15,203 bases of DNA from Bacteroidota bacterium (GTDB lineage Bacteria; Bacteroidota; Bacteroidia; Bacteroidales; VadinHA17). Made by a program: the position numbers and the translations under genes. The DNA is taken from NCBI GenBank assembly GCA_030642585.1, contig DAOWNN010000017.1, positions 1 to 15,203 of the forward strand, given 5' to 3'. The notes under the pieces are model-generated. The model was not told the DNA's origin. It ran no database searches and worked only from the letters and a program-made list of their open reading frames with translations. Positions 7,114-13,700 of this stretch are shown here, piece after piece. How positions within the stretch are numbered: the first letter of the stretch is position 1; each line of letters begins with the position of its first letter.

Positions 7114-8154
7114 TTGAATAAAAATCTACTTTTCATATTCGTCTCCTTCTTTTTACTTTTTTCCCAATCGAGCCTTTTTGCCTCTGAGCAAAATCATCCA
7201 GAGGAGGAAAAAGAATTTAATGCAAGTGAATACGTCCTTGGACACATTGAGGATTCTCATGACTTTCATATTATCACAGTAAAAGGGCATCATATTTCAG
7301 TTCCTTTGCCCATTATTTTATACAGTAAACATTCAGGGTTTCATATTTTCATGTCTTCAAGATTAACCCATGGGCATCCGTATAAGAATTTTGAATTGGC
7401 TACAGAAGGTACGAACAAGGGGAAAATTGAGGAGCATACCGGGCATGAGGTTTCATTACCACTGGATTTATCCATAACAAAAAATGTGTTTACAATGTTC
7501 CTTTCAGCAGCTCTTTTGTTATGGCTTTTCATTTCTCTTGCCAGTTCTTATAAAAAAACCGGGATTTCTGAGCCCAAAGGGAAACAGGGCTTTTTGGAAC
7601 CTCTTATTTTATTTGTTCGGGATGATATTGCAATTGTTACCATTGGTAAGGAAAAATATGAAAAGTTTATGCCTTACCTGCTTACTGCATTCTTTTTTAT
7701 TTGGATCAATAACCTCATTGGCTTAATCCCATTTTTCCCATTTGGTGCAAATGTTACCGGTAATATTGCTGTTACCCTGGTTCTGGCAACGTTTACATTT
7801 GTGATTACCCAACTAAATGCAAATAAAACTTATTGGAAGCATATTTTTGTCATGCCCGGAGTTCCGGTTTGGTTGTATCCGGTAATGATTCCTGTAGAGA
7901 TTATTGGCTTGTTTTCCAAACCATTTGCTTTGATGATCCGGCTTTTTGCTAACATTTCGGCAGGACATATAATTGTATTAACTCTTATTTCTTTGATATT
8001 TATATTTAAAACTATACTTGTAGCTCCGGCCTCTATCATCTTTGTTCTTTTTATGGATGTAATAGAGTTGCTTGTGGCTGCATTGCAGGCATATGTTTTT
8101 ACCTTGCTGTCATCACTATTTATTGGATTGGCGGTTCAGGAAGAAGGACATTGA
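7114..8154 (+). CDS. atpB: F1Fo ATP synthase subunit a
   Basis: Subunit a forms the two proton half-channels beside the c-ring in the inner membrane. The protein has 346 residues, longer than E. coli AtpB (271). It opens with a signal peptide (about 1-23, cleaved near FAS) and a periplasmic stretch of about 100 residues rich in His (12) and acidic residues, as known for this phylum. The membrane domain follows from about residue 127. The essential arginine is R276 in MIRLFANISAGH, and the last helix has the expected LQAYVFTLLSS with its conserved Gln. The start is TTG at 7114. No in-frame ATG lies nearby, and the signal peptide only makes sense from here. The next gene, atpE, follows after 36 bases. 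Confidence 0.95.
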   Translation: MNKNLLFIFVSFFLLFSQSSLFASEQNHPEEEKEFNASEYVLGHIEDSHDFHIITVKGHHISVPLPIILYSKHSGFHIFMSSRLTHGHPYKNFELATEGTNKGKIEEHTGHEVSLPLDLSITKNVFTMFLSAALLLWLFISLASSYKKTGISEPKGKQGFLEPLILFVRDDIAIVTIGKEKYEKFMPYLLTAFFFIWINNLIGLIPFFPFGANVTGNIAVTLVLATFTFVITQLNANKTYWKHIFVMPGVPVWLYPVMIPVEIIGLFSKPFALMIRLFANISAGHIIVLTLISLIFIFKTILVAPASIIFVLFMDVIELLVAALQAYVFTLLSSLFIGLAVQEEGH

Positions 8155-8190
8155 TATCGGTTTATATTGTTTAATTAAAATTTGTTGATC

Positions 8191-8394
8191 ATGACAGGAA
8201 CATTTGCAGCAGTTGGAGCAGGTCTCGCAGTAATTGGTGCTGGTTTGGGAATTGGAAGAATTGGTGGACAGGCAATGGATGCCATTGCTCGTCAACCCGA
8301 AGCTTTTTCAATGATCCAGACAGCAATGATTATTTCTGCCGCTCTTATTGAAGGTGTAGCATTATTTGCCGTTGTTGTGGCATTGATTGCTTAA
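8191..8394 (+). CDS. atpE: F1Fo ATP synthase subunit c
   Basis: Subunit c is the rotor-ring proteolipid of Fo. It has 67 residues as two membrane helices joined by the polar loop ARQPEA (33-38), with the ion-binding carboxylate E54 in the second helix (ALIEGVALF). Na+-specific rings need a Gln in helix 1 and Ser/Thr next to the Glu. Here the equivalent positions are I21 and G55, so the ring should use protons. The ATG at 8191 is preferred. An upstream TTG at 8182 would add only three residues and lacks support. The gene ends just before a strong stem-loop with a U-tract, the only such element in the operon. Confidence 0.96.
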   Translation: MTGTFAAVGAGLAVIGAGLGIGRIGGQAMDAIARQPEAFSMIQTAMIISAALIEGVALFAVVVALIA

Positions 8395-8395
8395 C

Positions 8396-8435
8396 AAAAA
8401 AGGGCCCGCAACGGTTGGTTGCGGCCCCTGTTTTT
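8396..8435 (+). terminator. Stem-loop with U-tract between atpE and atpF
   Basis: The arms at 8402-8412 (gggcccgcaac) and 8418-8428 (gttgcggcccc) pair over 11 positions with a single C/C mismatch, around a 5-base loop. The stem is followed by TG and five T (8429-8435) and preceded by six A (8396-8401). This is the form of an intrinsic terminator and, with the A-tract, could work on both strands. It begins directly after the atpE stop, and atpF starts 21 bases after it with no exact promoter box between. It may be a partial terminator or an mRNA-stabilising 3' end that raises atpE output over the downstream genes. Confidence 0.8.
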
Positions 8436-8455
8436 AATAACAAAAGCTTAGAAAA

Positions 8456-8950
8456 ATGAATTTAGTAACTCCGGATATTGGTCAAATGTTTTGGGCAACT
8501 TTGATCTTCTTATTACTTCTTGTATTATTGAAGAAATTTGCCTGGAAACCTATAATGAGTGCAATAAAGGCCAGAGAGGAAAAAATAAAAGGTGCTTTGG
8601 AGTCAGCTGAAGAGATGAAGCTGGAAATGGAAAAACTGAAAGCCGACAATGAAGAGATCTTAAAAGAGGCCAGGAACGAAAGGAACAAACTTTTATCAGA
8701 AGCCAGGGAAGTGAAAGAAAAAATGATAACTGATGCCAAAACAATGGCAAATGATGAAGCAAAAAAGATTACTGAAACGGCCAGACTGAATATTCAAAGT
8801 GAAAAAGATGCTGCAATTTCCGATCTTAAGAAACAGGTAGCCCTTCTTTCTGTTGACATAGCTGAAAAGATCCTTCAAATGGAATTGAAGGAATCGAAGG
8901 AGCAAAAACAACTTATTGATAAATATATTGATGAGATATCCATAAATTGA
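8456..8950 (+). CDS. atpF: F1Fo ATP synthase subunit b
   Basis: Subunit b is the peripheral stalk that holds F1 still against the rotating ring. The 164-residue protein has one N-terminal membrane helix (about 8-26) followed by the typical KKFAWKPI junction. After this comes a long, highly charged alpha-helix rich in Lys, Glu and Ala (about 35-150), which forms the dimeric coiled coil, and a short C-terminal part that contacts delta. Length matches the family (about 155-170). No signs of a second b/b' copy are present, so the stalk is probably a b2 homodimer. The gene lies downstream of the atpE stem-loop and 13 bases before atpH. Confidence 0.96.
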   Translation: MNLVTPDIGQMFWATLIFLLLLVLLKKFAWKPIMSAIKAREEKIKGALESAEEMKLEMEKLKADNEEILKEARNERNKLLSEAREVKEKMITDAKTMANDEAKKITETARLNIQSEKDAAISDLKKQVALLSVDIAEKILQMELKESKEQKQLIDKYIDEISIN

Positions 8951-8963
8951 ATGATTTTGAGGA

Positions 8964-9518
8964 ATGAACCTAAGTAAAATTTCAGTAAGGTATGCAAGGG
9001 CACTGTTTGCTGTTGCCAGGGATCAAAATTTGCTTGACCAGGTGCATGCAGATATGGAACTGCTTGGTCATGCCTCTGAAGAAATACCTGCCTTTCGCAG
9101 TTTTCTTGAAAATCCTGTTATGATACCTTCAGCAAAAAGAAAGCTTTTACATAATATGTTTGAGGGGAATGTATCAAAATTAACACTTGATTTTCTGGAT
9201 CTCATTGTTAAAAACAATCGTCTTTCTTTTATTAATGGAATTTCCCGCCAGTTTGGGGATCAATACAGGGAATTTAAGGGGATAAGCAGTGCGATTCTAA
9301 CTACGGCTGAAGAAATAGACGAATACACAAGAGACAAAATCAAGCAGCTAATATTAACAGACACAAAAAGTAAAGTTCTTCTTGAGGGAAAAACGGATAA
9401 TGAAATTTTAGGCGGGTTTGTTTTGCAAATAGAGGACAAGCAAATAGATGCCAGTGTAAGAACTCAATTGAATAAAATTAAAAAGGAATTGACTCGCAAT
9501 ACTGTTACTGCAAGTTAA
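8964..9518 (+). CDS. atpH: F1Fo ATP synthase subunit delta (OSCP)
   Basis: Delta caps F1 and links it to the b stalk. The 184-residue protein begins MNLSKISVRYARALF, the classical OSCP/delta opening in which SxRYAxALF is conserved. The N-terminal six-helix domain covers about residues 5-105. The C-terminal family block (GGFVLQIEDKQIDASVRTQL) lies at about 155-174. Length is normal. A GAGGA-like sequence lies just before the ATG in the 13-base gap after atpF. Thirty-two AT-rich bases separate it from atpA. Confidence 0.95.
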   Translation: MNLSKISVRYARALFAVARDQNLLDQVHADMELLGHASEEIPAFRSFLENPVMIPSAKRKLLHNMFEGNVSKLTLDFLDLIVKNNRLSFINGISRQFGDQYREFKGISSAILTTAEEIDEYTRDKIKQLILTDTKSKVLLEGKTDNEILGGFVLQIEDKQIDASVRTQLNKIKKELTRNTVTAS

Positions 9519-9550
9519 AGAATAGAAATTTATTTAAATAGTATAAAGAC

Positions 9551-11134
9551 ATGGGGAATATTAAACCATCAGAAGTTTCAGAAATACTCAGGAAACAATT
9601 AGAAGGGCTTACTATCGATATTGAAATGGAAGAAGTAGGTACCGTATTACAGGTAGGGGATGGCATTGCAAGAGTATATGGATTGAACAACGTTCAGGCC
9701 AATGAACTGGTTGAATTCTCAAATGGAGTTGAAGGGCTTGTTCAAAATCTGGAAGAAGATAATGTGGGAGTGGTTTTGTTAGGCTCATCAGAAGGGATTA
9801 AAGAAGGAGATACCGTAAAACGTACAAAAAGAATTTCTTCAATTTTTGTTGGTGAAGGATATTTGGGAAGAGTAATTGATCCTTTAGGAAATCCGATAGA
9901 TGGAAAAGGAGAAATTCCAGGGAAGAAATATGAAATGCCTTTTGAAAGAAAAGCCCCTGGAGTTATTTTCAGGCAACCGGTAAACCAACCCATCCAGACA
10001 GGCATAAAAGCAATAGATGCCATGATTCCAATTGGAAAGGGACAAAGAGAATTGATAATTGGGGACAGGCAAACAGGAAAAACAGCAATTGCCATTGATA
10101 CCATAATTAACCAGAGAGAGAATTATAAAGATGGCAATCCTGTATATTGCATCTATGTTGCCATAGGTCAGAAAGGATCTACAGTGGCAAATATTGCCAA
10201 AACACTGGAAGACCATGGAGCACTTCACTATACCGTTATCGTTAATGCAACCGCTTCTGATCCGGCGGCTTTGCAATATTATGCTCCCTTTAGTGGATGT
10301 GCAATAGGGGAGTTTTTTAGAGATACCGGAAGGCATGCTTTGATTATTTATGATGATCTGTCCAAACAGGCTGTTTCTTACCGTGAGGTTTCTTTATTGT
10401 TGAGACGACCTCCGGGGCGGGAAGCATATCCGGGAGATGTGTTCTACCTGCATTCACGCCTGTTGGAAAGAGCTGCAAAAATCATTGAATCGAATGAGGT
10501 TGCCCGGAAAATGAATGATATCCCTCCTTCAATTTTAAAAATGGTAAAAGGCGGTGGTTCATTAACCGCTCTTCCCATTATTGAAACACAGGCCGCAGAT
10601 GTTTCGGCTTATATTCCAACCAATGTTATTTCTATTACCGATGGTCAGATTTTTCTTGAAACAGATTTGTTTAATGCAGGAATCAAACCTGCTGTAAACG
10701 TAGGGATATCCGTGTCAAGGGTAGGAGGGAATGCCCAGATAAAATCGATGAAAAAAGTTGCTGGTACCTTGAAACTTGACCAGGCACAATATCGCGAGCT
10801 TGAAGCCTTTACCAAATTTGGTTCAGACCTGGATGCTACCACTTTGGAAATTCTTGATAAAGGATCAAAAAATGTTGAAATGTTGAAACAGGGACAATAC
10901 AATCCTGTGCCTGTGGAAAAACAAATTGCCATTATTTATGCAGGTACCAGAGGACTGCTAAAGGATGTCCCGGTGAACAAAGTTCAGGATTTTGAATCTG
11001 AATATATTGAATTTCTGGAAGTTAAACATAAAGATGTTTTAAGTAGCTTAAAAGAAGGAAAACTAACAGAGGGATCAGAAAAAGTATTAAAGAAAACCGC
11101 TCTTGAAATTGCATCCAAATTTAAAGAGGATTAG
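9551..11134 (+). CDS. atpA: F1Fo ATP synthase subunit alpha
   Basis: Alpha forms the alternating non-catalytic nucleotide-binding subunits of the F1 head. It has 527 residues in the usual order: beta-barrel (about 20-95), nucleotide-binding domain with Walker A GDRQTGKT at 171-178, and C-terminal helical domain. The arginine finger R390 in SVSRVGG reaches into the beta catalytic site. The ALQYYAPFSG and LLRRPPGREAYPGDVF blocks are intact. The length slightly exceeds that of E. coli alpha (513). The gene follows atpH and is six bases ahead of atpG. Its partner beta gene is not in the window. Confidence 0.98.
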   Translation: MGNIKPSEVSEILRKQLEGLTIDIEMEEVGTVLQVGDGIARVYGLNNVQANELVEFSNGVEGLVQNLEEDNVGVVLLGSSEGIKEGDTVKRTKRISSIFVGEGYLGRVIDPLGNPIDGKGEIPGKKYEMPFERKAPGVIFRQPVNQPIQTGIKAIDAMIPIGKGQRELIIGDRQTGKTAIAIDTIINQRENYKDGNPVYCIYVAIGQKGSTVANIAKTLEDHGALHYTVIVNATASDPAALQYYAPFSGCAIGEFFRDTGRHALIIYDDLSKQAVSYREVSLLLRRPPGREAYPGDVFYLHSRLLERAAKIIESNEVARKMNDIPPSILKMVKGGGSLTALPIIETQAADVSAYIPTNVISITDGQIFLETDLFNAGIKPAVNVGISVSRVGGNAQIKSMKKVAGTLKLDQAQYRELEAFTKFGSDLDATTLEILDKGSKNVEMLKQGQYNPVPVEKQIAIIYAGTRGLLKDVPVNKVQDFESEYIEFLEVKHKDVLSSLKEGKLTEGSEKVLKKTALEIASKFKED

Positions 11135-11140
11135 GCGTAA

Positions 11141-12019
11141 ATGGCAAATTTAAAAGAAATACGAATACGGATTGCTTCAGTAAAATCAACTCGTAAAATT
11201 ACATCAGCCATGAAAATGGTTGCTGCTGCAAAGTTGAGAAAATCGCAGGATAAAATTGTCCGTATGCGGCCATATGCAAACAAACTTGACGATATAATTT
11301 TAAGCCTTCAGCAAAGCCTTGAAGGAGAAATTGAACACCCCCTTACTCAAGACCGGGAACCAAACAAAGTTTTGATTGTGGTTCTTACCTCAAATCGTGG
11401 TTTGTGTGGTGCATTTAATTCGAATGTCATTAAAAAGGCCCTGAACCTGGCACATACCAAATATCAAAAACAGCTGGAAAAAGGAGAGCTTTCTTTTTTC
11501 TCTATTGGGAAAAAAGGTGCCGAACAACTGAGTGTTAGAGGATATAAAATCGAAGGAGAAAACCATGAACTTCTGGACGGTAAGGGTTTTAATGAAATAT
11601 CAGAGTTTGCAAATGAGTTAATGACCTATTTTACAGAAGAAAAATTTGACAGGATTGAATTTGTATACAATCAATTTAAAAATGCTGTGGTGCAGGAATT
11701 GATAAACGAAAATTTTCTTCCTTTGAAACTTGAAAATGATAATTCTGATAAGAAAAAGTTTGTTGATTATATATACGAACCTGACCCGGGTTCTTTAATT
11801 ATAAGCCTTGTTCCGAAGTCTTTGAAAATAAAAGTCTTTAAAAGTATTCTTGATTCTATTGCCTCTGAACATGGCGCAAGAATGACTGCAATGCATCAGG
11901 CCACTGATAATGCCAATGATATGATCCAGGAGTTAACATTGCATTATAACAAAGCAAGACAGGCTGCAATTACCAAAGAAATTTTGGACATAGTTGGTGG
12001 AGCAGAAGCCCTGAAATAA
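11141..12019 (+). CDS. atpG: F1Fo ATP synthase subunit gamma
   Basis: Gamma is the central rotor shaft of F1. The 292-residue protein has the two conserved terminal helices that form the coiled-coil shaft: the N-terminal segment with the RKITSAMKMVAAAKLR motif (about 17-32) and the C-terminal segment with MTAMHQATDNANDMI and the closing EILDIVGGAEAL. The central Rossmann-like domain carries LTSNRGLCGAFN near residue 85. No plant- or cyanobacteria-type regulatory insertion is visible. It is the last atp gene here; atpD and atpC do not follow, and the next gene is a prenyl synthase behind its own promoter box. Confidence 0.97.
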   Translation: MANLKEIRIRIASVKSTRKITSAMKMVAAAKLRKSQDKIVRMRPYANKLDDIILSLQQSLEGEIEHPLTQDREPNKVLIVVLTSNRGLCGAFNSNVIKKALNLAHTKYQKQLEKGELSFFSIGKKGAEQLSVRGYKIEGENHELLDGKGFNEISEFANELMTYFTEEKFDRIEFVYNQFKNAVVQELINENFLPLKLENDNSDKKKFVDYIYEPDPGSLIISLVPKSLKIKVFKSILDSIASEHGARMTAMHQATDNANDMIQELTLHYNKARQAAITKEILDIVGGAEALK

Positions 12020-12035
12020 CCTGGTTGTACAAAAG

Positions 12036-12043
12036 TATGTTTG
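12036..12043 (+). promoter_or_regulatory. Bacteroidota -7 promoter box for the prenyl synthase gene
   Basis: TATGTTTG matches TAnnTTTG exactly and lies in the 58-base gap between atpG and the prenyl synthase gene, 34 bases before its ATG. It suggests independent transcription of that gene, although read-through from the atp operon is also possible because no terminator hairpin is visible in the gap. A -33 element is not clear. Confidence 0.5.
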
Positions 12044-12077
12044 ACACCAAGCTTTAATCCAATAAGATCTCTTTAAA

Positions 12078-13052
12078 ATGTATTCACTGGAAGAATTAAG
12101 ACACTTTATTAAGCAAGCAGCCAGGGATCTTGAAGTTGCCAGAGAACCAAGAGAACTATACCAGCCAATTCAGTATGTTTTTCAAACTGGAGGCAAAAGA
12201 TTAAGGCCTGTCCTATCCCTTATGGCCTGTAATCTGTTTAATGATCAGGTAGAACAAGCTGTTATGCCTGCTCTTGGCCTTGAAGTTTTTCACAATTTCA
12301 CTCTGCTTCATGATGATATTATGGATGGGGCAAGCTTAAGGAGAAATCAGGCTACAGTTCATAAAAAATGGGATCAGAATATCGCCATTTTATCAGGCGA
12401 TGTTATGGCAATCATGGCTTATGAATACATTACCAATTGTCCCGCAGATGTTCTTCCTGATGTAATCAAAATATTTAATATTACAGCCCGGAGTGTTTGT
12501 GAAGGACAGCAATATGATATGAATTTTGAAAAGCAGATAGATGTTTCTGCAGAGGACTATCTAAGGATGATAAAAAAGAAAACATCTGTATTGCTTGCTG
12601 CTTGTTTGCAAATTGGAGCAGTAATAGGTGGTGCTTCCAGGCCAGATGCAGAGCAATTATATGATCTAGGCTTAAGCCTTGGAATGGCTTTTCAATTACA
12701 GGATGATATGTTGGATAGTTTTGGTAATCCTGCACTTTTTGGTAAAGAAATTGGTGGAGATATTAAATCCAATAAAAAAACATGGCTTCTTATCAAAGCC
12801 CTTGAAATAGCTAATCAAGGGGAAAGGAAAGAACTGGTAAATCTTCTGACTAATAAGAATCGGGATGAGAAGGGAAAAGTAGATAAGGTTTTATCTATCT
12901 ATAACAAACTCGGAATTAAAGAACTTGCAGAAAAACTGGTTCAATCATATTTTAATAAAGCCCGAAAAAATCTGAACAATGTTAGGGTTCCAAATGAAAG
13001 AAAATCTGTTTTGCAAAACCTGACAAATTCCCTGATGAACAGGGAAAAATAA
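12078..13052 (+). CDS. Trans-isoprenyl diphosphate synthase (polyprenyl synthetase family)
   Basis: This enzyme condenses isopentenyl diphosphate with an allylic diphosphate to lengthen isoprenoid chains, supplying quinone, carotenoid or cell-wall lipid precursors in the cytosol. The 324-residue all-helical protein has GGKRLRP near residue 37, the first aspartate-rich motif DDIMD (D79, D80, D83) followed by the conserved RRN, and the second motif DDMLD (D209, D210, D213). The first motif lacks the two-residue insertion seen in bacterial FPP synthase (IspA). The residue five before D79 is F74, and a bulky aromatic there usually limits products to C15-C20, so GGPP or FPP is more likely than an octaprenyl chain. 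The exact product cannot be fixed. I see no intrinsic terminator downstream. Confidence 0.93.
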   Translation: MYSLEELRHFIKQAARDLEVAREPRELYQPIQYVFQTGGKRLRPVLSLMACNLFNDQVEQAVMPALGLEVFHNFTLLHDDIMDGASLRRNQATVHKKWDQNIAILSGDVMAIMAYEYITNCPADVLPDVIKIFNITARSVCEGQQYDMNFEKQIDVSAEDYLRMIKKKTSVLLAACLQIGAVIGGASRPDAEQLYDLGLSLGMAFQLQDDMLDSFGNPALFGKEIGGDIKSNKKTWLLIKALEIANQGERKELVNLLTNKNRDEKGKVDKVLSIYNKLGIKELAEKLVQSYFNKARKNLNNVRVPNERKSVLQNLTNSLMNREK

Positions 13053-13125
13053 AACCGGGTTTAATGCAAATTGCAAAATCACACAAAATATTTCTTTTCT
13101 TTTTTCAATCTTCAATTTACATTTT

Positions 13126-13575
13126 TCAGTTTTTTAGAGCTTTCCATTTTACCGTATCAATAAGCCCGGAGAGAAGATCCTCCAGCTCTTTTAACCCTTC
13201 CGGGGGATTACTGTAATCTCTTATTTTCTTTTCCTTTCCTTTGTAGGAGAAAAAAATAAATGTGGTCTGGAGGTCCATAACAGGGGCTTTATACGAATTT
13301 TCAAAATCAAAAAAGCCATTCTCTAAAAATTTGTTTTGAAGTTCCTCAAGTTCTGTTTTATTTATTTTACCTGAATATTTGCCGCTTAAGGAAACAAACA
13401 TTTTTCCATCATACAGAATAAAACCATTTTTATAAACATCTAATGTGAAAACCGGGCAATCACCCATACACCTTAATTTTTCAATAGACAAAACAGGCTT
13501 TTCCTGTTCAAGGTTTTTTAAACCAGAGCAAGCTGATATCAAAAAACTCAAAATAATAAAAAGTTTAATTTTCAT
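13126..13575 (-). CDS. Small lipoprotein with a DUF6438-like domain
   Basis: This is a 149-residue predicted lipoprotein of unknown function. Residues 1-15 form a signal peptide ending in a lipobox (LISAC), with C16 the lipidated residue. The mature part has the block RCMGDCPVFTLDVYKNG (C36, C40), which resembles DUF6438 proteins (a CxxxCP motif leading into beta strands with an aromatic/Gly pattern). The rest is a mixed beta/helical domain with no recognisable active site. The frame stays open 31 codons upstream to 13668, but the ATG at 13575 is preferred because it gives the clean lipoprotein signal and sits just after a promoter box. The gene converges with the prenyl synthase gene and diverges from the metalloprotease gene. 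Confidence 0.78.
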   Translation of the reverse strand: MKIKLFIILSFLISACSGLKNLEQEKPVLSIEKLRCMGDCPVFTLDVYKNGFILYDGKMFVSLSGKYSGKINKTELEELQNKFLENGFFDFENSYKAPVMDLQTTFIFFSYKGKEKKIRDYSNPPEGLKELEDLLSGLIDTVKWKALKN

Positions 13576-13592
13576 GTGTTTATCATTTGTTT

Positions 13593-13600
13593 CAAAATTA
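13593..13600 (-). promoter_or_regulatory. Bacteroidota -7 promoter box for the lipoprotein gene
   Basis: Read on the minus strand, these bases are TAATTTTG, an exact TAnnTTTG match. The box ends 17 bases before the ATG at 13575, so the transcript leader would be only about 10-12 bases. This supports the shorter start for the lipoprotein, because a start at 13668 would place the promoter inside the gene. Confidence 0.5.
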
Positions 13601-13700
13601 GTAATTCTCAGCAACAGCATATAGATTTGAGAAAGTTTTGTACTTTTACGACTCTTCTTTTTACCCATAGAGAAAGATAATTTATATTAAAAAGTGTGTT

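Noticed and set aside
8182..8190. TTG start for atpE three codons upstream of the ATG
   Set aside because: The ATG at 8191 gives a normal c-subunit length and N-terminus, so the extra residues have no support.
8482..8911. Three overlapping minus-strand frames in atpF
   Set aside because: They arise from the Lys/Glu-rich repetitive coding of the b-subunit coiled coil and do not resemble real proteins.
13048..13078. Short palindromes around the prenyl synthase stop (aaacc/ggttt and tgcaa/ttgca)
   Set aside because: The arms are only five bases with a one-base centre, so they cannot form a stable hairpin. No U-tract follows directly, so I do not call a terminator.
13576..13668. A 31-codon N-terminal extension of the minus-strand lipoprotein
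   Set aside because: It would bury the lipoprotein signal inside the protein and place the TAATTTTG box within the gene.
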